Below, in pieces: positions 51,130-61,263 of a stretch of 64,000 nt of DNA. The position numbers and the translations under genes were made by a program. The stretch covers positions 2,848-66,847 of the forward strand of contig MLAK01000746.1 in NCBI GenBank assembly GCA_001839685.1. The letters are read 5' to 3'. The first letter of the stretch is position 1. Every line of letters begins with the position of its first letter. The DNA is from Tritrichomonas foetus (Eukaryota > Parabasalia > Tritrichomonadida > Tritrichomonadidae). A model generated the notes under the pieces. It searched no databases and had not been told where the DNA came from. It saw nothing but the letters and a program-made list of their open reading frames with translations.

Positions 51130-51840
51130 GCAGGAATGATTCAGAAAATAAAATACTAAACGGACGATTCTCTCGACACATTTTCAATGTATAGTTTTCA
51201 TTAATGATTTGAATAAACAAGTGAATATTGAATGCCTACAGAAATTTGAATTATGAGCAAAAAAAATTGTGAATTTGGTAGATTTAGCACAATTCAAAAT
51301 TTGCACAATCGTCAAGAGAAAAAATTAATTTCATGAAGAAAGACATGTCCAGTTTACGAATTTATTGATATACTTTTTGACCATGCTAGCATTTCGTCAA
51401 TTCAAGTTACAAATCAAGAGTATTTCAATATCATTCAATGCCCAGCTTTTCCAAATTCTTTAGAGAAATGTAAATCTTTCTGTTATTATGCTAGTACTTT
51501 CCTTTCGATATTTATTCCAACATTGAACAAAATGAAAACAAATAGATTTCATCATTTTTTTTTCCCCCACGAATATTTCATGTTTTTATACATTACAACT
51601 CTGAGCCGGTAAATATAAAATCAAATGAGTAATTTGAAATGACGAAAAACGATACCTCTACATTAGACTAAAAGCGCAGGAAGAAATTCAAATTCACCTT
51701 TAGAATTGACCATATTTGGCAGTAATTATTTTGATGTTTCGTGTGATGAAGGGTATTCTATAGAGAAATAAGAAAATTTTGTTACTGGTGTCTTTTTTTT
51801 AAAAATAACAATATCACAAAAACTAAATAAAGAAGCCCTC
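51130..51840. other. Spacer with promoter box
   Basis: About 710 bp. TAAACGGACG (51157-51166) lies 28 nt before the polo-like kinase start. The rest is AT-rich; no gene was recognised. Confidence 0.5.
51157..51166 (-). promoter_or_regulatory. TAAACGNNCR box of the polo-like kinase
   Basis: TAAACGGACG on the + strand, 28 nt before the ATG; the last base departs from the others. Confidence 0.45.
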
Positions 51841-52857
51841 TCAAAGGTTCCTCACTGGATCAAAGTATGGATGCAAAAGTGCCTGATCTGCTGTAATCCT
51901 TTCTGTGTGGTCATACCGCAAGCAGGCATTGATGAGATCAATCGCTTCGACGGAGGTTAGTTTATTTTGGATTGCGAAGCAAGATAAGTCTTTTCTTTCT
52001 TTTGGTGTTTTTGGCAATTTTCTTTCCATCTGCTCAGGAAGGTCAATTCCATATTTCTTAAGATAACGGTTAAGGTCATTTTTTCCCAAAACTGCGCAGA
52101 TTTTCGCAACCATGTCAAAATCGTCAGATCCACGGAAAAACGGCATCCGCTCGAAAATAATACTGGCCATTGTTACTCCGAAGCTCCAAATATCAACCGA
52201 ATAGTCATAGCATTGATAATCGACTAATAATTCCATAGCTTTGAAATGCCTGGAAGCGACGTGAATGTTGTAGCGTGTCTTCGGATGATAAAATTCGGCG
52301 AGTCCCCAGTCAATTAACCGCAATTTTTTGGTTTCCGGATCATACATAATATTCTGTGGCTTTACATCTCGATGCATGATTCCGTGCGAGTGCGAATATT
52401 GAAGGGCGCGCATGAGTTGGAAAAGATAGTAGCGACAGTCGTTATCGGAAAAGCTTCGATAGAGTTTTGTATAGTCGTAATTTTCGATATATTCGGAAAC
52501 AAGCGTGTATTGGTGAGAAAGTGGATTCTGAACAATTTCAATAAGCTTGACGATGTTTGTGCCGTCTCGTAAATCGTATAAAATTTTGGCTTCTCGATTA
52601 TATTTTTGGGGACGAACAGGCTTCAAAACTTTGAGAGCAACTTTCGTATTGCCATCATAGCCAATAAAAACATCTGAATATTTGCCCGTTCCAATCCATG
52701 AAGCGATTTCGTACTTATCTGGATTACCTGTTGGAATTTCCCAGTGCTCGGAATCAAACCATTCGGCTCCAAGAGTAGCATTAACGTCAGCATAAACTTT
52801 AGAAACAGTTTCGATGTTGTATTGAGGATTTTCTCTCTGAATCGCTCGACCGCTCAT
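51841..52857 (-). CDS. CK2A: Casein kinase 2 alpha (catalytic subunit)
   Basis: I place the start at the ATG at 52855-52857 (MSGRAIQREN), giving 338 residues. That resembles the MSGPVPSR N-terminus of other CK2 alphas, and the upstream TAAACGGTCA box is 10 nt away. The longer frame to 52893 would put the box inside the coding region. Family features: GTGKYSDVF loop, VALKVLKPVRPQKYNRE (the basic cluster is shorter than KKKKIKRE), HRDVKPQNIM, DWG in place of DFG, and NIHVASRHFKAMELLVDYQCYDYS. The activation segment and N-terminal contacts fit a constitutively active acidophilic kinase. The basic patch that binds substrates and CK2 beta is less basic than in human. Partner CK2 beta is not in this window. 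Confidence 0.93.
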   Translation of the reverse strand: MSGRAIQRENPQYNIETVSKVYADVNATLGAEWFDSEHWEIPTGNPDKYEIASWIGTGKYSDVFIGYDGNTKVALKVLKPVRPQKYNREAKILYDLRDGTNIVKLIEIVQNPLSHQYTLVSEYIENYDYTKLYRSFSDNDCRYYLFQLMRALQYSHSHGIMHRDVKPQNIMYDPETKKLRLIDWGLAEFYHPKTRYNIHVASRHFKAMELLVDYQCYDYSVDIWSFGVTMASIIFERMPFFRGSDDFDMVAKICAVLGKNDLNRYLKKYGIDLPEQMERKLPKTPKERKDLSCFAIQNKLTSVEAIDLINACLRYDHTERITADQALLHPYFDPVRNL

Positions 52858-52867
52858 ATTTATGGAG

Positions 52868-52877
52868 TAAACGGTCA
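52868..52877 (-). promoter_or_regulatory. TAAACGNNCA box of CK2 alpha
   Basis: TAAACGGTCA, 10 nt before the chosen ATG. It supports the shorter start. Confidence 0.55.
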
Positions 52878-53283
52878 TCTCCTTTTCATTCACGGAATTC
52901 TATTTGTCAGAAAATTGACTTTAGTAAACATTTTTCAATTTATATTTGAACAATCAAATTCAAATTCCGCCCATTTACATTATGAAATAATATATTAGAC
53001 AAAAATAGGTATATGAGTATGGTCTCAACAATATTTTCTCGAAATCACAGGAAATATAAAAGATAAGCTAAATTGGAAATCATTATAAAAGAATTATAAT
53101 CGACGAAAATGAACAAAATTAGTCCATAATATATTTTATTATAACATAGAAATAAAACAGAACATTTATACAATTTGTTCAAATATTTGATTGCTATCAT
53201 TGATTTTTGACACACAAAAAACAAACGCATTTTATAAATATTGGATCAGAAAAAAAAGACAAATTTCTTTCCGAGAAGTTTGG
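52878..53283. other. AT-rich spacer
   Basis: About 405 bp holding the upstream part of the CK2 promoter and the 3' end of the next gene. No gene was recognised. Confidence 0.5.
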
Positions 53284-55446
53284 TTAAGTTGTGCTTGATG
53301 ATGTAGATTCTGTTGTTGTTGAAGAAGAAGTCGAACTTTCAGATGAGCTTTCAGAGTCACTTGAATCAGACGAATCAGAGCCTTGTGAAATTTTGATCGG
53401 AATTACCACTTTTGGTTTTTCACCATTTCCAGATTCACTTTGACTTTCACTTTTTGTTTCAGTTTCAGATTTTGTTTCAGTTTCAGATTTTGTTTCGGTT
53501 TCAGATTTTGTTTCAGTTTCAGATTTTGTTTCGGTTTCAGATTTTGTTTCGGTTTCAGATTTTGTTGATTCTGATTCTGATGAATTAGATGAATCTTTCT
53601 GTTCAATTTTTATAATTACTGGTTGAGGCTGTTTGAATGCTGAAGAAGAAGAAGATTCTTCGTTTTCTGAGTTTGACAATTTTAAACTTTCATCAGAGCT
53701 GTTTTGATGAATTTCGATTTTAACTTGACTTTCATTTGTTGTTGTTGATATTGTTGCAGTTGATTGGCTTTGACTATCACTTTTATCTGAGTCGGAGTCA
53801 GAATCACTGCTTGATGAACCTTTTTGATCAATGATAATTTTCTGAGTTGTTTTTTCATTTGATTCTTCATTGTTTTTCTTTTGTTTTACAAATATTTCTC
53901 TTTCTGTAGAAGAAGAAGAAGACGATGAAGGTGAAGCGGAAGAATCAGGACTTGCTTCCTCTTCATCATCCTCTTCTTCGGCCCTGTTTTGTGAAATAAT
54001 AATTTTGGTATCTCTTTCTTTCAGTTGATTATTTTCTTTATCACTGGCTGGCGAAAGTTCTTCATTCTCAATCTTAATGAGATCTTTTTTATCCAATGGA
54101 ATGAATTTCGGAAATAGTGAAGGGGCTTCTTTTTGCAGGTCTTTTTTAGGTTCGGGTGGTAAAATGGCCGGCTTTGCATTGAATGGAAAGTTTTTAATGT
54201 TCCTAGATTCAAGTTTTTCTCTTAAAGAGTTAATCATTTTATCCTTTTCTGAAATCTCCATTTCGAAACTTTCTTTCAAATTGTTTTTTTCAATTTTATT
54301 CTTTTCTATCTCATTGATAAGATGTAAAATAATTTTGTCTGTTTCAGTTTTAGATTCAATTTTAAGTCGTTTTTTGATTTCTTTATTACTTGTTTTAAAT
54401 AATTCGATTTGTTCAGTTAAATCTGACACAAAACCGACTTCTTCAGACAAGCTTTGTGATAGTCTGAAGTTGGTTTTAAAGACCGAATCAGTATGCATTC
54501 TTTTTTCATCATTCGACGACAGAGTAGAAAATTGAATATTATTTTCTTTTGCATAAGCCATGGCTTCATCCACGACTTTTGCAACAGCATCGTTTTCTTT
54601 TCGAGTGGAAACGAGTAATTTTTGAAGATGTTTAATATTCTGTGTGATTTTGAATAGCTTGTATTGTTGCTGAGTAATTGTAAGATTATAATTATCAAAT
54701 TCTGTTCGAACGTGTGAAGTACGATATGGATATTTCTGTTCATCCTTATTTAATGAAGCTGCATTTGCTGGTGCATTGAGGGTTGCTGGAGTAGAAATAG
54801 AATTACTAGGTGAATTAATGTTAGACGTCGATGGAAATGGTGACAAATTATTTTTGTTATTATTGGCAGAAGGAAACGGAGAGAGATTGGCTGATGGAAA
54901 AGCAGACAAATTATTATTATTATTTGCTGACGGAAAGGCAGATAAATTATTATTATTATTTGCTGATGGAAATGGTGCAGCATTATGTCCAGCTGTTGCT
55001 GATGGAAATGCTGACAAGTTGGCCGATGGAAATGCTGACAAGCTTCCATTTGATGTCGCACTTGCATTCGATAATCTCGGTGTAAGTTTATTTTCGGTAT
55101 TAACTGGCTCCATTTGAATTCTAACACTCGATATTTTTGAGTTTCCTCCTCGTGGTGACTGGTTGAGCGATGGAAAATCTTGAATTTGAGGTAATTGTGA
55201 AATTGGAGTGCGATTGGAAACAGGAATTCCTCCCCGGAAAGAGGATGCTCCCATTGATGGAATAGACTGAATGATCGGTGGTATAACTTGTATGTTTGTT
55301 GTTGATGAATTGGAGGATCCCATCGAACGGGGGACGACTCCAGGAGGAGTGAAACTCGAGCGTGTAATTGTGGCTTTCAAAGGTTCGTGCATTTCTGGTG
55401 GGCACTGATACAGCATTGCGAGAACTTCTTCCTTGTTAAACGACAT
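53284..55446 (-). CDS. Uncharacterised low-complexity coiled-coil protein
   Basis: 720 residues, family unknown. The N-terminal third has repeated NLSAFPSAN units (about 135-230), sometimes with Asn runs. A helical coiled coil follows (about 245-410). The C-terminal 300 residues are Ser/Glu/Asp-rich and acidic, including seven tandem SETETK hexapeptides (DNA 18-mers at about 53450-53567) and runs of Ser. Such acidic Ser tails occur in nucleolar chaperones such as Nopp140 and in many trichomonad proteins. No catalytic motif is seen. Ser-Asp/Glu sites would suit CK2, whose gene is next door, but that link is only suggestive. Confidence 0.7.
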   Translation of the reverse strand: MSFNKEEVLAMLYQCPPEMHEPLKATITRSSFTPPGVVPRSMGSSNSSTTNIQVIPPIIQSIPSMGASSFRGGIPVSNRTPISQLPQIQDFPSLNQSPRGGNSKISSVRIQMEPVNTENKLTPRLSNASATSNGSLSAFPSANLSAFPSATAGHNAAPFPSANNNNNLSAFPSANNNNNLSAFPSANLSPFPSANNNKNNLSPFPSTSNINSPSNSISTPATLNAPANAASLNKDEQKYPYRTSHVRTEFDNYNLTITQQQYKLFKITQNIKHLQKLLVSTRKENDAVAKVVDEAMAYAKENNIQFSTLSSNDEKRMHTDSVFKTNFRLSQSLSEEVGFVSDLTEQIELFKTSNKEIKKRLKIESKTETDKIILHLINEIEKNKIEKNNLKESFEMEISEKDKMINSLREKLESRNIKNFPFNAKPAILPPEPKKDLQKEAPSLFPKFIPLDKKDLIKIENEELSPASDKENNQLKERDTKIIISQNRAEEEDDEEEASPDSSASPSSSSSSSTEREIFVKQKKNNEESNEKTTQKIIIDQKGSSSSDSDSDSDKSDSQSQSTATISTTTNESQVKIEIHQNSSDESLKLSNSENEESSSSSAFKQPQPVIIKIEQKDSSNSSESESTKSETETKSETETKSETETKSETETKSETETKSETETKSESQSESGNGEKPKVVIPIKISQGSDSSDSSDSESSSESSTSSSTTTESTSSSTT
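53450..53567 (-). repeat. 18-bp coding repeat (SETETK)
   Basis: About seven tandem 18-mers encode the hexapeptide SETETK in the tail of the 53284-55446 product. Frame is kept. Length is likely to vary between strains. Confidence 0.8.
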
Positions 55447-55774
55447 GGAAAAACTCGAAAGAAGAGATTTTATGAATAAATTTTGATGGGTTTTTCACAA
55501 AGTCGTTTTACTTTTTCTGTACTTCCTATTTCGTTAGGTCATTTAATCGACAATTTATTTCACCATCTGTTATCAAATTATTCAATGACTCACAAAATGA
55601 ATGTTCAGAATTTGGCAAAAAATTTCAAAGCATAAATGATCTAATCAATTCGGGAAATGTTATATAAAAAATTCCACAATGGCCATTTATCCAATCAATT
55701 ATTCGACATTTTTTCTTGAGGAGTAGTTTTGGCAGATTTATCAAATTTTTTTAATAAAGCGAGATCTATTTTAA
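55447..55774. other. Divergent spacer
   Basis: About 330 bp between two divergent genes. AT-rich, with no other feature. Confidence 0.5.
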
Positions 55775-56560
55775 ATGACAGAAACTCAAACACCGCCTTT
55801 TCCCCAAGAATGCGTTGTCAAGTGGGATTCAATATACTTCCAAATCAAGGAGAACTGCCGAAATGGCCTTTATGATCGAGAATTGCCAAATAAGTCCAAA
55901 AAGGGTTCGGAATCGAGCAACTCGCCTCCAAAAACAGTTAGAGATAGCATAGAGGAGCATTGTTATCGAATTCAATGGCTTCTTCACAAGAATGATTTTT
56001 CGAAAATTCAGACAATTTATGCGCACGACTTTTTCGAACTTCAAGCCAACCTTTTTCAAGGAAACTTCGCCCAAATGTTGAAGCCCTACAAGAAAATGTT
56101 TTATGATTATAAAATCAAATTACAACTCCTTCCAACAGAAGAATTATCCAACAGTGATAAAGATAGAGTATCAAGTTTTTATACTGCACTCATTGCTGCG
56201 TATGATTACTATAAACTTGATTCTCCACATAAGTCTTTTTGCACATTGACGAATCTCAACTTCTCAGCTGGAACCTTTTCAAGCATTATCTTTAAGATGA
56301 TGAATCGAGATTCAATTAGAAACGAACTTTACGAGTTACTTTTGCAAATCAATAACAGTTTAACACAACTAAAATTACTTCTCGATAAGATACATGCATT
56401 AGAAAACATTCACAGTGAAATTGGAAAACTTCATTATGACCTCGTTTCGTACCTTAAAAATACCGTTCATTACCAAATGGAGCGTTATCAGAAACTAAAT
56501 GATGAATATAAAGAGCTTGAAAGACAATTACAGTCGCTTGAATCAGGAAAAAAGGCATAA
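55775..56560 (+). CDS. Uncharacterised helical protein with C-terminal coiled coil
   Basis: 261 residues, not recognised. The chain is almost all alpha-helical. Aromatic-rich helices (YAHDFFELQANLFQGNF, YTALIAAYDYYKLDS) fill the middle. The last 55 residues form a heptad coiled coil (ALENIHSEIGKLHYDL and KLNDEYKELERQLQSLE). No zinc, membrane or catalytic motif is seen. A scaffold or adaptor is the most that can be inferred. Confidence 0.7.
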   Translation: MTETQTPPFPQECVVKWDSIYFQIKENCRNGLYDRELPNKSKKGSESSNSPPKTVRDSIEEHCYRIQWLLHKNDFSKIQTIYAHDFFELQANLFQGNFAQMLKPYKKMFYDYKIKLQLLPTEELSNSDKDRVSSFYTALIAAYDYYKLDSPHKSFCTLTNLNFSAGTFSSIIFKMMNRDSIRNELYELLLQINNSLTQLKLLLDKIHALENIHSEIGKLHYDLVSYLKNTVHYQMERYQKLNDEYKELERQLQSLESGKKA

Positions 56561-57031
56561 AAATTCAGAAAGGCGTCTACACGTGAATTTATAGAGAGTA
56601 ACTGAAAATAACAATTATTTTTTTGAAGTAAAATTAACTGTATTGCAGTATTATTATTTCATAAATTCTTTTTTGATTCTATTTATTTTCATCAGTGAAT
56701 GATTTGTTAAATGAAATTAAAATGCATATTTAGTGTTAATCACTCATAGAAATTGATATCAGCTTCTTGATATGGTTTGGGAAAAATTATGATCAAACTA
56801 AGTACAATAAAAGTGATCTTGCTTAATGATAAATAAAGAATGAAAAGATCAATTTAAAAAATGAAAAGATTAATCTTGTGTTTAAGAATATTCTTTAAAG
56901 AATAAAAAAACTAGAATATGCAAAATTTATTTAGAAAATAAAGGAATAGTTTGCATGGCCGCAAATATTATATAATTAGATTAGTTAAACACACATGTAT
57001 GATGGTATACACTCAACAGAAAAGTAATAAT
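56561..57031. other. Spacer between convergent genes
   Basis: About 470 bp, AT-rich. No coding or RNA signal was seen. Confidence 0.5.
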
Positions 57032-58657
57032 TTAATGCCAATTGAAGTCAGAATATCTAGCAAAACGACGTTTTTGCTGTTGAATATCGTTTGGCTGCTG
57101 TTGAGGCTGTTGCTGGAGTTGCGGTTTGTTTGCTTCTGGGGTAATACGTTGTATAATATTTCCTTGTTGAGGTTGGAGAGGAACTCTCGTTCTTCTGTCA
57201 ACCTGTTTATGTTCTCTTGTAATGACACGCGATGAGCTAATTGCTGAAGATGAAGAAGAAGCACTATTGGAGAAAATGTCATCGGATAAAGCTGATAAAT
57301 CACATTCATCTACAAAAACCATTTCAGGTTTTTCAACTTTTTTAATAACTTCTGGTTTTCTCTCAATCTTTTCATAATCATTATAATTATCGGGTTTCTT
57401 TGGAAGTTTAACTGGTATATCATCTTTTTCATCATCTTTTATAATTATTGGTGCACGGCGAACTGGTCCAAATTGGAATGGATTAATTCTAACTTTTTCA
57501 GGTGCTGCTGGTGAATCTAATTGGTTTATATTATTCCAATTGTTATTAAAAGGAGTTGATTGAACATTATACGCATTTCCACTATTTACATAATTATTAG
57601 GTTTCACATATGGTGCTTTGTTAGCATAGTTGAATGATAGATCGAGCTCACCAATGTTATCCATTAATGTATTATTTTCAACTCTTGGTTCATTTACAGC
57701 TTGAACAGATATTGATTCAAGAACTGGTTTATCTTCTTCAACTTTTTGTTGTTTTTGTTGTTTAGAAACTTGTGGATGAGTTTTTAGTGTTTCACGATTT
57801 ACAAATTGAGAAATATCTGTTTCATTATGGAAAACAAGAGTCATTTTGATTCTTCCACATTTAATTCTTGTGTTTACAGTGAACACATCAATCCATTCAT
57901 CTTGTAAAACAACACACACATCATCAACACGCCGTGCCATATGAAGTTGAAGAAATGCCATTCCAAGAAGTTCATTCTGATCTTCAGAAATGAAATCAAA
58001 CACTTCAACAACTGGAACAACAGATGAGAAATTGATTCCAATACAATTGAGATCAAATCCACCGTTGTAGACAGCATTTGTTGTTCGATTAAAGCAGATT
58101 GGTGATCGGACTGGTGGCAAGTCTGGATGAAGTTGAACAACGACATAAGTGCTTCGCTCACCATTTCTGGATCTTGGAAAATCTGTTCCTTCGAAAACGC
58201 ACAAACAAGCATGCGAATAATCTGATAAATCAGGTGCTAAAAAGTTCATTGGGACTTCAACAACAGGTGGAGGAGATGGACATTTTATTGGTTTAGCTAA
58301 TCTGAATCCTGAGCTATTTCGACTGCTGCCGTTGCTGCTTGAGCTTCCTCTGTCACTTCTCTTTGATTTCGCTGGGACTGGAATCCTGCTCTGTTTTGGA
58401 ATATTTCGATTTGTTTTCTTGGAATTTTGCTTGGCGTTACGATAATTTTTAAAATTGTCTTTTAACGGAGTAAGTTCGAATGAAGCAACAGAAGAAATAT
58501 CACTGACGCAGCTGAGTTTATCATCAGAGAAATCGGAATAATCTGAAAGTGAGGCAGACATATCAAAACCTCCTGCTGATACATCAGAGTTTTTTAGCTC
58601 TTGAACGATTTGTCTGAGCTTATTTGACATTTCATCGACGTCGGCTCTTCGTGACAT
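57032..58657 (-). CDS. C2-domain protein with Gln/Asn-rich tail
   Basis: The start is taken at the ATG at 58655-58657 (MSRRADVDEMSNKL), giving 541 residues. A TAAACGTACA box is 16 nt upstream; the longer frame to 58696 would put the box in the coding sequence. A Ser/Arg-rich region (about 60-130, KSKRSDRGSSSSNGSSRNSS) precedes a beta-rich domain (about 133-285). It has DYSHACLCVFEGTDFPRSRN, YVVVQLHPDLPPVRSP, VPVVEVFDFISEDQNELLGMAFL and GRIKMTLVFH, which fits a C2 fold. The Ca2+-binding Asp ladder is incomplete, so calcium binding is doubtful. The C-terminal half is Asn/Pro/Gln-rich and disordered. Function unknown; C2CD-type centriole proteins were considered but are not supported. Confidence 0.65.
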   Translation of the reverse strand: MSRRADVDEMSNKLRQIVQELKNSDVSAGGFDMSASLSDYSDFSDDKLSCVSDISSVASFELTPLKDNFKNYRNAKQNSKKTNRNIPKQSRIPVPAKSKRSDRGSSSSNGSSRNSSGFRLAKPIKCPSPPPVVEVPMNFLAPDLSDYSHACLCVFEGTDFPRSRNGERSTYVVVQLHPDLPPVRSPICFNRTTNAVYNGGFDLNCIGINFSSVVPVVEVFDFISEDQNELLGMAFLQLHMARRVDDVCVVLQDEWIDVFTVNTRIKCGRIKMTLVFHNETDISQFVNRETLKTHPQVSKQQKQQKVEEDKPVLESISVQAVNEPRVENNTLMDNIGELDLSFNYANKAPYVKPNNYVNSGNAYNVQSTPFNNNWNNINQLDSPAAPEKVRINPFQFGPVRRAPIIIKDDEKDDIPVKLPKKPDNYNDYEKIERKPEVIKKVEKPEMVFVDECDLSALSDDIFSNSASSSSSAISSSRVITREHKQVDRRTRVPLQPQQGNIIQRITPEANKPQLQQQPQQQPNDIQQQKRRFARYSDFNWH

Positions 58658-58672
58658 GCAAAAAAACACAAT

Positions 58673-58682
58673 TGTACGTTTA
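58673..58682 (-). promoter_or_regulatory. TAAACGNNCA box of the C2-domain gene
   Basis: Coding strand TAAACGTACA, 16 nt before the chosen ATG. It supports the shorter start. Confidence 0.55.
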
Positions 58683-58874
58683 GGGTTTCGAACCATTGAA
58701 AATCTTCAAGAAAGTTTTCAATTTCAACGTACGGTTTCATGGGGAAATTCATTAATAAAGGTTAATTAGATTAAGAATTTATTGTCAATTTATTTAGCCT
58801 AACTCTGTCTATTACTTTGACCATCCGTTTTTTCTAAAAATAAACGAATATCAATTTCAAAAGATTAGGAAAAA

Positions 58875-60230
58875 ATGTGGTGGAAAAGATTCATTGGGAC
58901 ACCTGTTGGAATCAGCTCCCTGCCACGCGAAAAGCTCGAAAACCTCTACGCCCTTTCTAGTGAGCAACTTCAAAAAATGCAGAACCAGGAAGCTGCTCTT
59001 CGATCAGAAATTAACGACATCACTGTTGAAACAACTCGCCAACTTTCGATGGCCCAAAACTCGTCAACGATTGTCGACACGACTTCCGACGAAGTTTGTC
59101 CACCGAATTACTCGGCATCTGAACGAAGATGTCATCAACTCCGTGCAACGATTTCGCAAATGATGGCCGACAGAGACCAGCTAGAAGCTGAAATTGCCGA
59201 ACAGCAGGATTTACTATGCCAATATATCGAACTCCATCAAGTTGAAGCGCCGATTCCAAAAGACTCACTTTTGGTTGGCCCATTCAATAATACAGACCTC
59301 CGTAAGATATACACGCAACTCAAAATTATGGCAGAAACTGCAGTCGATGATATCGATAAAGATGATTTTAGTTTCTGCTTGGACGTTTTGAGTGGTGAAT
59401 CCAAAATCCTTGCAAAGAGAATGGAACAAATGAAGAATTTATTTAACGAGGAATGCGTTGATCGTCAGGACGATTTGGATTCATTAATCACTGAAGCGAC
59501 TAGAATTCAAAGAGCAGTTCAAAAACTTCATGACCAGATGGAAACACTTACGAAGAAATCAGAAAACCTTAGGCCTGTCTTACCAAGTGTTCGAAAAGAC
59601 CTCCAAAACGAAATCAAGGCACTTGGCGACACTCACACAAAATTAACACAAATCACAAAAGAAATTGAAACGTTACGAAAGAAAAAAGATGAACTGAAAG
59701 ATGAATGTACAACAATAGGAGCTGAACTTCTTCTCCGTCCACTTGATGATGTTGCGAGAAAGAATGAAATGGAAGAATCTGTGCAACTCCGTCAAAAGAA
59801 GACAAATTTGGAATTAGAACTTCATGATCTTGAACAGACAAAATTGAGACTCCAAAGTGAAATTTTAGCAACAAAAGATTCAATCGATGAAAGCGTTCAT
59901 GAAGCAGAAGAAATGGAGAAACAAAGCCAGGTTATCTTGGATGCTTCTAATTCACAAAGATGGAAATTTGATAAATTAACAGAAGCGAAAGTAACAGGTA
60001 ATGATTTGGCTATGATAAGAATGTGGTCAAGAAAAATGACACCTGATGAAATGGAAAGATCAAGCGAACAGATGAAAGAACATATTACACTTCTCCAAAA
60101 AAGAAAGAAAAATATGAAGAGAAGGATTACACAGCTCTCGGACCAAGAAAAGCAGTACGAGTCACAGATCGTCGCATTGAAGGAGCTCCTCGATGCAGGA
60201 AAAATTAACGACGAGGATCTCCCTGCTTAA
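58875..60230 (+). CDS. Uncharacterised coiled-coil protein
   Basis: 451 residues, mostly one long coiled coil (about 20-445), with short breaks near 55-75 and 120-160. It opens MWWKRFIGTPVGISSLPREKLENLYALSSEQL. Heptads are clear in stretches such as LRQKKTNLELELHDLEQTKL. It has no recognised head or DNA-binding domain and resembles axonemal or cytoskeletal filament proteins in style only. The 5' part is GC-richer and codon-biased, suggesting good expression. The upstream TGACCATCC (58818) is a partial match to the shared box but lies 50 nt away. Confidence 0.75.
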   Translation: MWWKRFIGTPVGISSLPREKLENLYALSSEQLQKMQNQEAALRSEINDITVETTRQLSMAQNSSTIVDTTSDEVCPPNYSASERRCHQLRATISQMMADRDQLEAEIAEQQDLLCQYIELHQVEAPIPKDSLLVGPFNNTDLRKIYTQLKIMAETAVDDIDKDDFSFCLDVLSGESKILAKRMEQMKNLFNEECVDRQDDLDSLITEATRIQRAVQKLHDQMETLTKKSENLRPVLPSVRKDLQNEIKALGDTHTKLTQITKEIETLRKKKDELKDECTTIGAELLLRPLDDVARKNEMEESVQLRQKKTNLELELHDLEQTKLRLQSEILATKDSIDESVHEAEEMEKQSQVILDASNSQRWKFDKLTEAKVTGNDLAMIRMWSRKMTPDEMERSSEQMKEHITLLQKRKKNMKRRITQLSDQEKQYESQIVALKELLDAGKINDEDLPA

Positions 60231-60559
60231 TTCTTTGTTTCATATTGTAAAGTCATTAATGATTATTTGTTTTTCTATGTAATTTTTATCTATATGTGTA
60301 GTTTTTTCATTACCATCCAGACCATCGATTGTCTCATTGATATCAGGAAATGATGCTATTCCATATATTCGTTGAAAATAAATCCAAAGAACTAAACTGT
60401 TTTACAGTGATTTTTCGACAGTATTCTATGAAAATTGAAATCCATAGTTAATCAAAAAGGAAAGAAAAACAATATATATATTTTTCGATCAAAAAGCTAA
60501 TATTTCTGTTGATTTCTAAGAAAGAATATGCAAAGATCAAAAATCTACATTTATTTGAC

Positions 60560-60590
<31 letters not shown>

Positions 60591-60844
60591 ATTCATTTGA
60601 CTCACAACTGAAAATAAATCTGTAAAAAGAAAATGAATAAAAATAATCAAAATTAGAAATCTATAAAAGTTTACAAACAAGTCAAACATGGGCACAAAAT
60701 ATTAAAAATTTTGCTTCCCCATTAATTTTTGCAAAAATGAATACTTGAAGGGCTATAAAAATAATAACAAACATAATATTGTAGGTAAGTTTGGCATAAA
60801 TTATGATCAGAAAGTTTGTAAATTGAAACAAACCTTTGAATTAA
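60231..60844. other. Spacer with a 29-bp poly-A run
   Basis: About 615 bp between convergent genes. A homopolymer of 29 A lies at 60560-60588. No gene or RNA was seen. Confidence 0.6.
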
Positions 60845-61189
60845 TTAATCTTTAATTTTCAAAATCGCATCCTGATGGTAAGTTCGAACACGAACGGAAA
60901 AATCCATTAAATTAAGTTCATTAATCGATTGAACGGTTGGAAAATGAACTTCTTGATCAAATTCATTTTTCACATGCTCAGCCGGTTTTTCATCACCCAC
61001 ATTAAGCCAATTTACTATATTATTTTGTAAATCAATGAATTCTTGCATTCTTTGACGGTATGTTTCATTATCCTTTAATAAAATGTCATATTGATGAATT
61101 TGCTCAGTCATAAAAACTATACTGGGTGGTTCAGCATCTTCAAAATCTGATGATTCTTGGCTGTCTGTTGTTTCATTTACAGCAGACAT
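60845..61189 (-). CDS. Small uncharacterised acidic protein
   Basis: 114 residues from the ATG at 61187-61189 (MSAVNETTDSQESSDFEDAE); the longer frame to 61273 adds 28 hydrophobic residues that would overlap the start of the divergent kinase. The N-terminus is acidic and disordered, followed by a helix (QIHQYDILLKDNETYRQRMQEFIDLQNNIVNWL). Family unknown. It has a head-to-head promoter with the kinase at 61264 (75 bp apart). Confidence 0.6.
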   Translation of the reverse strand: MSAVNETTDSQESSDFEDAEPPSIVFMTEQIHQYDILLKDNETYRQRMQEFIDLQNNIVNWLNVGDEKPAEHVKNEFDQEVHFPTVQSINELNLMDFSVRVRTYHQDAILKIKD

Positions 61190-61263
61190 GAAAATAAAAC
61201 ACACACTTTGGATAACTTTTTGATTGTCTATCAAAAAGTTTTGAGAAAAGTGACAAATGAAGA

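Noticed and set aside
57032..58657. C2CD3-type centriole protein
   Set aside because: Only one C2-like fold is visible and the rest is disordered, with no other family match.
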